Assembly: GCF_030463565.1 (NCBI RefSeq)
Contig: NC_134655.1
Coordinates: forward strand, 3,794,372-3,858,371
Origin: Pelecanus crispus
Lineage: Eukaryota; Chordata; Aves; Pelecaniformes; Pelecanidae
DNA: 64,000 nt
Direction of reading: 5' to 3'
The position numbers and the translations under genes are program-made. Position 1 is the stretch's first letter. Every line of letters begins with the position of its first letter. Below are positions 60,601 to 64,000 of this stretch, in pieces. The notes beneath the pieces were generated by a model. That model was not told where the DNA came from. It was given only the letters and a program-made list of their open reading frames with translations, and searched no databases.

Positions 60601-63267
60601 TTGGCAAATAAAATAGCCCATACTGAAAACCATACCGCAGCAACTTCGCTGGCACCATGCCTGAGCTAGCCACGTAATTGTGTAGGCACATCTACATGAC
60701 TGCAGAAAAACTAAGAAGGGTCACATGGGAGATAATACAGAGTATTTCTCCTTTATGTTCCTTCTTTTTGCCCCCAGCAGTCATTCTTGTGTAGATAAGC
60801 TGTTCCATTAGCTCCCATTCTTAACCGGACTCAATTTGTACGGCACAGAAATGAATCAGTTTGTTAGATTAATCCATTCCCATTAACTTCCCCTTTTCAG
60901 GAAGAAAAACTGCATATCTCATCCAACTTCAGGAAGAGGCCCTGGGGGTGAGGGAGAACACCTTCTCTTCACCAATATGATAAATATATCTTGTTCTGCT
61001 CTTCAGCTCAACCCAGATATTTCATTCTACCCTGTCAGATCAGTCAAATTCCCACTGAGAAGCATTTTTACACCAAAGAGATTTTGGAAACATGAAAGAA
61101 TATTCTGGAATTGTGCTGTTACCTCTTCCTGCCAAAATTAAACTTCTTTCCAATAATGAGCTGGAGTAACAAAAAAGATTGGCAGGGGAACAGCACACAA
61201 TCCATCCCTCAGATGGGAAGCAAAACTACTCTAATTGAATTAACTGTTGTGCAAATACTGTGCTTTTTCCACGAGCTGAAGTCAGCTTTGGGGTTCTGTC
61301 CAGGTATGCAAGAGCACTGGAACTCAATTCCAGCAGCAAGTTTTTACAACTAAGCAGGACTGCAAGTAACTAGGATTCAGGAGTAAGGGTAGGAAATTGC
61401 CTCACTTCTCACCTTGCCTCCAAAGGCGTTGTCTGTAGCATAAGTGGGTGGCTTTCCAGGGTACCGGTACAGAATAAAGTCTCGCCTAGGTAAGCGGAGG
61501 GGGGGGAAGAAAAAGACTTGAAAGAGCACACTTTTAGTAGAACCATGTTATGAAGAAGTTTGCAGGGAGCTGTTCAGAGAATCCGCTGTTGGTCTATAGA
61601 AAAATCAAGTAGAATACTTTTCCTGATAAATGAATGCTACCATACAGCAATAGCTAGATGAGCAAACACCACCCATCTTAGGGGAAAAAAAAATTATCTG
61701 GGAAAGACCATTATATTTAGTCACAGATTAGGTCAAGTGCTTACGTTTATGGCAGGGTGCTCAAACACCAAGACAATTAAGTCTAAGTGATTTAGTCACC
61801 CTGCAAAAGGACTAGAGCCTCAGTACAGGGAACTAGTAACTCGTGCAAAACTTCAGTTTGCTCCTTCAGTACTGGAACAGAATGAGCCTGCAAAGGGAGG
61901 GTTCTTCCTTCTACCACTGGAAAGCCAGACTGCTTGTTACAGGATAGCAGCATTTTTAGCACGACAGCAGCACCTGGGCAGCCTTATGTTACCTTTGAAA
62001 TAAACACCAGGGTTTACACACCAAGTAGGGCACGTACTCCTCACTACCAAAGCTTTCAAGAACACCTGCATGAGTTTTAGTCATGCTTAGAACTACCACA
62101 CAGTGTTCCCACTACACACAGCTCCTTGTTTTTTCCCCATAATTCATCCTTCAACCACTAGAAGGAAACACTTGACTTTGAAGTTCAACATTAGCAAAAA
62201 GATAACAAATAAACATCTCTGGAAACTGACCCTCCCCTTAACTCACACTATGAGAACAGGGGCTATGATGGCACCCATTCACATGTCAGTTTAATTAACT
62301 TCACTAGGGTAGCGTTTCTCACCATGTTTCACACATTACTATCTCAGCAACAAACAAACAAAAGGTTCTGGGGCCAGAACCCAAACACCATCAAGGCCAA
62401 AACAAAGCGAAATTTAAGGAAGAGACACTTACTTGTACATCACTGATAAAGCACTCATTTCCAGCTGGCCAGCACTTTCCTATGCAAGATTGTGAGATTA
62501 CATGAAACAGCAGAGCCATCTTCAACACTGAGAACTCTATTTAGCTCCCTGTAGCATTAAAATACCTAACCAAACTCATCAGTTCATTAAAACAATCAAT
62601 GCATTGAGAGTTAAGATATTAGGCTTTCCAGAGGGGAAAAAAAAAAAGTCTGCAACATGGGATGGCCATGATTACCAAGCTGAGTAAGATGGAGCTAGTT
62701 CTGGCAGCAACTCAAACACATCAGTCAAGGCACATCTTTTTAATTAAAAACACCACATTTGTTTCAGAGACTGCTCTATTCACCATACTTATTGGTTAAA
62801 GTCTCAAGAAATAAAATTTTGAACTCTAGTATTCGAACCTGGGGGTAAAGGAAGAAGCAAGGGATTGCAAAGCCTAATAAACATTTGATACGAAGCACAC
62901 TCCACGTTTTGCTTTTTCCTTCTTAGAGAAGAACTGCAATTGTGAATAAGGCCCACGAGAGGCCTCAGCTTTACTGTCCAGTCTGCACAGATTGCTCCTT
63001 TGCATCAACACAAACTCCCCACTAAAACTGATACTGTTTATACATGTGAATATTCAGTACAAACCCATAGTATTACCTACACAAATGAGACCCCCAGGAA
63101 AAAAAAACCAACCACAAACAACCCCAAGCCACCACATTTTAAACTATCACCCAATTACTTTCCTGTTCTAGTCTCTGTAAATTTTAACCTCTTGATAAGT
63201 ATTAGATCAGTCTTACCTTTGGATCTCCTAGTCGTTCAAGGTACTTCTCAAAGGATCCTTCCACATA
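39362..63267 (-). CDS. ALG13: ALG13, UDP-GlcNAc transferase subunit, long isoform with OTU and Tudor domains (22 exons; 5' part outside window)
   Basis: Twenty-two minus-strand exons with GT-AG junctions join without a frame break into 827 codons plus stop, colinear with vertebrate long ALG13. ALG13 pairs with membrane-bound ALG14 on the cytosolic face of the ER and adds the second GlcNAc to dolichol-PP-GlcNAc in N-glycan assembly. That catalytic domain lies right of the window. What is visible: the second half of the OTU-like domain ([21 protein letters not shown], catalytic-His motif NGHYDSVY), a conserved [30 protein letters not shown] segment, the Tudor domain ([17 protein letters not shown]), an RNA-binding-like Arg/Gly/Tyr-rich stretch, an acidic segment and a proline-rich tail ending DVPQGM. 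The OTU Cys is upstream. The long proline run I recall from mammals is not present. Confidence 0.95.
40786..40969 (-). CDS. ALG13: ALG13 visible exon 21
   Basis: A 184-nt exon encodes [19 protein letters not shown], then [20 protein letters not shown]. It aligns with human CYYHSYWHSMVYVPQ and ENYPVYTEPPLVDQTVPQ. Confidence 0.94.
41823..41863 (-). CDS. ALG13: ALG13 visible exon 20: 41-nt small exon
   Basis: Encodes [13 protein letters not shown] after a completing Asp codon. It matches human [14 protein letters not shown]. It follows a 5.3 kb intron, the longest of this gene in the window. Donor gtaagt. Confidence 0.94.
45730..45952. repeat. Intronic parent of duplicate piece B
   Basis: Matches 35757-35985 in the same orientation at roughly 88% with small indels, clearly more diverged than pieces A and C. 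Apart from this pair I see no third copy in the window. Confidence 0.8.
47132..47254 (-). CDS. ALG13: ALG13 visible exon 19: short proline segment
   Basis: A 123-nt exon encodes [20 protein letters not shown], then [15 protein letters not shown]. The [13 protein letters not shown] end is identical to human. The long proline run that precedes it in mammals is represented here only by PLPP and LPP. Confidence 0.93.
48152..48750. repeat. Parent of duplicate piece C (exon 18 and flanks)
   Basis: Matches 35988-38202 once the CR1 is removed, with about five differences in roughly 600 nt, one of them the exon frameshift. Confidence 0.92.
48539..48710 (-). CDS. ALG13: ALG13 visible exon 18: Ser/Thr/Ala-rich segment (parent of duplicate)
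   Basis: A 172-nt exon encodes [20 protein letters not shown] and later [17 protein letters not shown]. The end matches human NAIQPLFVSPPTHGRP. A frameshifted copy is at 37992-38162. Confidence 0.92.
49067..49129 (-). CDS. ALG13: ALG13 visible exon 17
   Basis: A 63-nt exon in phase 0 encodes [20 protein letters not shown] then Lys. It aligns with human MSPQDTVTSYNYPQK. Skipping would keep the frame. Confidence 0.9.
49783..49838 (-). CDS. ALG13: ALG13 visible exon 16
   Basis: A 56-nt exon encodes [18 protein letters not shown], with donor gtaagc. Phase joins exactly to exons 15 and 17. It aligns with human DYETSGVYSTTASTANL. Confidence 0.88.
49972..50007 (-). CDS. ALG13: ALG13 visible exon 15: 36-nt small exon
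   Basis: Encodes [11 protein letters not shown] between a completing Gly codon and one base of Asp. It corresponds to human GRYHEEYLYRAEP. Its length is divisible by three, so skipping would keep the frame. Confidence 0.88.
50474..50606 (-). CDS. ALG13: ALG13 visible exon 14: linker with Glu run
   Basis: A 133-nt exon encodes [20 protein letters not shown], then a [16 protein letters not shown] acidic end. It aligns with the human GYCVGRRGHSSGKQTLN region. Donor gtgagt. Confidence 0.9.
52368..52524 (-). CDS. ALG13: ALG13 visible exon 13 (parent of duplicate)
   Basis: A 157-nt exon encodes [20 protein letters not shown], then [20 protein letters not shown]. It matches the human RSHRQMSCVNKESQYGF and [14 protein letters not shown] blocks. 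An identical copy lies at 35005-35161. Confidence 0.95.
52744..52857 (-). CDS. ALG13: ALG13 visible exon 12 (parent of duplicate)
   Basis: A 114-nt exon encodes [20 protein letters not shown] and then [15 protein letters not shown]. It is conserved with the human segment containing [20 protein letters not shown]. An identical copy lies at 35381-35494. Confidence 0.95.
53022..53247 (-). CDS. ALG13: ALG13 visible exon 11: basic and RG-rich segment (parent of duplicate)
   Basis: A 226-nt exon encodes [20 protein letters not shown], then LPPRLQHS and [12 protein letters not shown]. Its 3' 97 nt recur at 35659-35755. The duplication breakpoint falls inside this exon at 53118. Confidence 0.95.
53962..54089 (-). 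CDS. ALG13: ALG13 visible exon 10: post-Tudor segment
   Basis: A 128-nt exon encodes [20 protein letters not shown], then [18 protein letters not shown], ending one base into the next codon. It is conserved with human [14 protein letters not shown]. The donor (ATAG|gttt) is weak but gives the correct frame. Confidence 0.92.
54855..54955 (-). CDS. ALG13: ALG13 visible exon 9: Tudor domain core
   Basis: A 101-nt exon encodes [18 protein letters not shown] and [15 protein letters not shown] plus two bases of Lys. The YYNAHIQEV strand and following turn are the classic Tudor signature. Confidence 0.96.
55859..55923 (-). CDS. ALG13: ALG13 visible exon 8: start of Tudor domain
   Basis: A 65-nt exon encodes [20 protein letters not shown] then Gln, with donor gttagt. 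The YLGDKC strand opens the Tudor fold. Confidence 0.95.
57128..57236 (-). CDS. ALG13: ALG13 visible exon 7: conserved pre-Tudor segment
   Basis: A 109-nt exon encodes [20 protein letters not shown] and [16 protein letters not shown], near-identical to human ALG13. It ends one base into the Glu codon of exon 8. Confidence 0.95.
57948..58023 (-). CDS. ALG13: ALG13 visible exon 6: acidic linker
   Basis: A 76-nt exon encodes [20 protein letters not shown] then IEEEK, with GT-AG sites in matching phase on both sides. Sequence similarity to mammals is weak here. The call rests on phase, splice sites and position. Confidence 0.85.
58932..59112 (-). CDS. ALG13: ALG13 visible exon 5: end of OTU region and linker
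   Basis: A 181-nt exon begins [19 protein letters not shown], continues with [18 protein letters not shown] and ends HPSEKR. The first half is highly conserved with human ALG13. The second half is a variable polar linker. Confidence 0.94.
59254..59325 (-). mobile_element. CR1 3'-end fragment, old
   Basis: The plus strand reads atcataaaataattcagg...gaagggacctctgg...ggtccaatacccc, a degraded complement of the CR1 3' end (compare 36225-36280). The element is minus-strand, only about 70 nt long, in the intron after exon 4. Confidence 0.7.
59465..59546 (-). CDS. ALG13: ALG13 visible exon 4: OTU catalytic-His motif
   Basis: An 82-nt exon encodes [20 protein letters not shown] then ENAAICQ. The GHYDSVY block contains the His expected in OTU-type cysteine peptidases. 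The exon ends one base into the next codon. Confidence 0.94.
61413..61485 (-). CDS. ALG13: ALG13 visible exon 3: OTU domain
   Basis: A 73-nt exon completes Lys and encodes [20 protein letters not shown] then FGGK, with donor gtgaga. It corresponds to the beta-strand region before the OTU histidine motif. Confidence 0.93.
62433..62479 (-). CDS. ALG13: ALG13 visible exon 2: OTU domain
   Basis: A 47-nt exon encodes [15 protein letters not shown] plus two bases of a Lys codon, with donor gtaagt. Conservation is best at ESAGQLE. The exon is too short to appear as an open frame. Confidence 0.92.
63217..63267 (-). CDS. ALG13: ALG13 visible exon 1: OTU domain
   Basis: A 51-nt exon, phase 0, encodes [17 protein letters not shown], between acceptor ag (plus-strand ct at 63268-63269) and donor gtaaga. 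It matches the OTU domain of human ALG13 almost residue for residue. Confidence 0.93.
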
Positions 63268-63647
63268 CTTTCAACAAAACAAAGAAGAAAACAAAGAAGA
63301 AAACAAATATAAAAACATAGCCAGTTGGAAAGCAAACTTAAAACACTACACCACACATTACTAGCTGTTGAACAGGAAGGGGCAGGGCAGGGGGCACAGA
63401 CACTAAACTTGGGACTACTCTGCCAGTTCCTATCATTTTTGGGTTCTGAAGGGCTGTGGTCTGATTCGGGGTATGACTTCAGATGTTCCCTGCCTTAAAG
63501 CATGGGAATGACTTGGGGTACCATTGTGGAAATACCAAGAGATCCTAAAAACATTCAGAGCATGAGTCTTGAGAAGCACTCAGCGACTCACCTCCCTCCT
63601 AGATTAGATTAAAGCACATAACTGTGATTACTAAGTGCAATTACAGG

Positions 63648-63800
63648 GGGAAAAAAACAAAACACACACACAAAACCAAACAAAAAAAACCCCCAAACAT
63701 CCCAATGCCATGCAAAACCATGCTGCGCACACACCCGCACACAAAACCAACCAACCCAAAAAAAACCCCACCCCACCAAAACAAAAAACCCCAAACCCAT
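63648..63800. repeat. A/C-only tract, G-rich on the ALG13 sense strand
   Basis: About 150 nt on the plus strand are almost free of G and T. The minus strand (ALG13 transcript sense) carries G-runs at 63789-63792, 63771-63774, 63766-63769 and 63754-63756, matching a loose G-quadruplex pattern with one long loop. Confidence 0.6.
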
Positions 63801-64000
63801 GACTTTATGCCATGATTAAACACACTCTGGAGTTTTCCACCATCTTTTGGTGTTTTTTACTCCAAAATCCTACATATTTCCTACCTACTAAGTTCTGCAA
63901 TGGCTGCTCCACAGAGAATATACTACACAAATAACCATCACCCTACTGATTACTGGGGTATTAGCAACTTGTTTGATTTCAGGAACTTCAGAAATTCCAA

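Larger units (their letters stand above)
54090..64000 (-). other. ALG13 introns between exons 10 and 1 and the upstream intron
   Basis: Introns of about 0.35-1.9 kb without other genes. They hold an AT-rich stretch at about 59735-59785, a CR1 scrap at about 59254-59325, and A/C-rich tracts near 63097-63125 and 63648-63800. The window ends inside an intron of ALG13. Confidence 0.65.

Overview
The window is vertebrate nuclear DNA, almost certainly from a bird. It holds two spliced genes in tail-to-tail arrangement. CR1 retrotransposons carry the avian-type 3' tail (GATTCTGTGATTCTATGA), an old amniote MIR-type SINE is present, and overall repeat density is low. TRPC5 next to ALG13 is the order seen on human Xq23. 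In birds this block belongs to the X-orthologous part of chromosome 4/4A (inference).

Left part (1-21564, + strand): the last five coding exons of TRPC5, a receptor-operated cation channel. They cover the pore helix and S6, the TRP helix, the CIRB region and the C-terminal tail ending in the PDZ ligand VTTRL. A 17.5 kb intron holds an old, broken CR1 (about 6287-8395). Middle (21565-38654): TRPC5 3' flank and intergenic DNA, with a MIR-type SINE (about 25505-25740) and no recognised intact gene.

Right part (39362-64000, - strand): 22 coding exons of ALG13, long isoform, in one continuous reading frame (2484 nt, 827 codons plus stop). They run from the middle of the OTU-like domain through a Tudor domain to the proline-rich C-terminus. 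The N-terminal glycosyltransferase domain and the start codon lie beyond position 64000.

The most interesting feature is a 4.2 kb block just downstream of the ALG13 3' end (34044-38202). It contains unspliced copies of ALG13 exons 11 (part), 12, 13 and 18 (numbered within this window) with flanking introns, joined in a circularly permuted order. One copied exon carries a 1-nt deletion, and a CR1 with a 6-bp target-site duplication sits inside the block. A diverged direct repeat of about 51 bp brackets it. The pieces differ sharply in divergence (two nearly identical, one roughly 88%), so one simple duplication does not explain it. No operon, CRISPR array, phage or recognisable RNA gene was seen.
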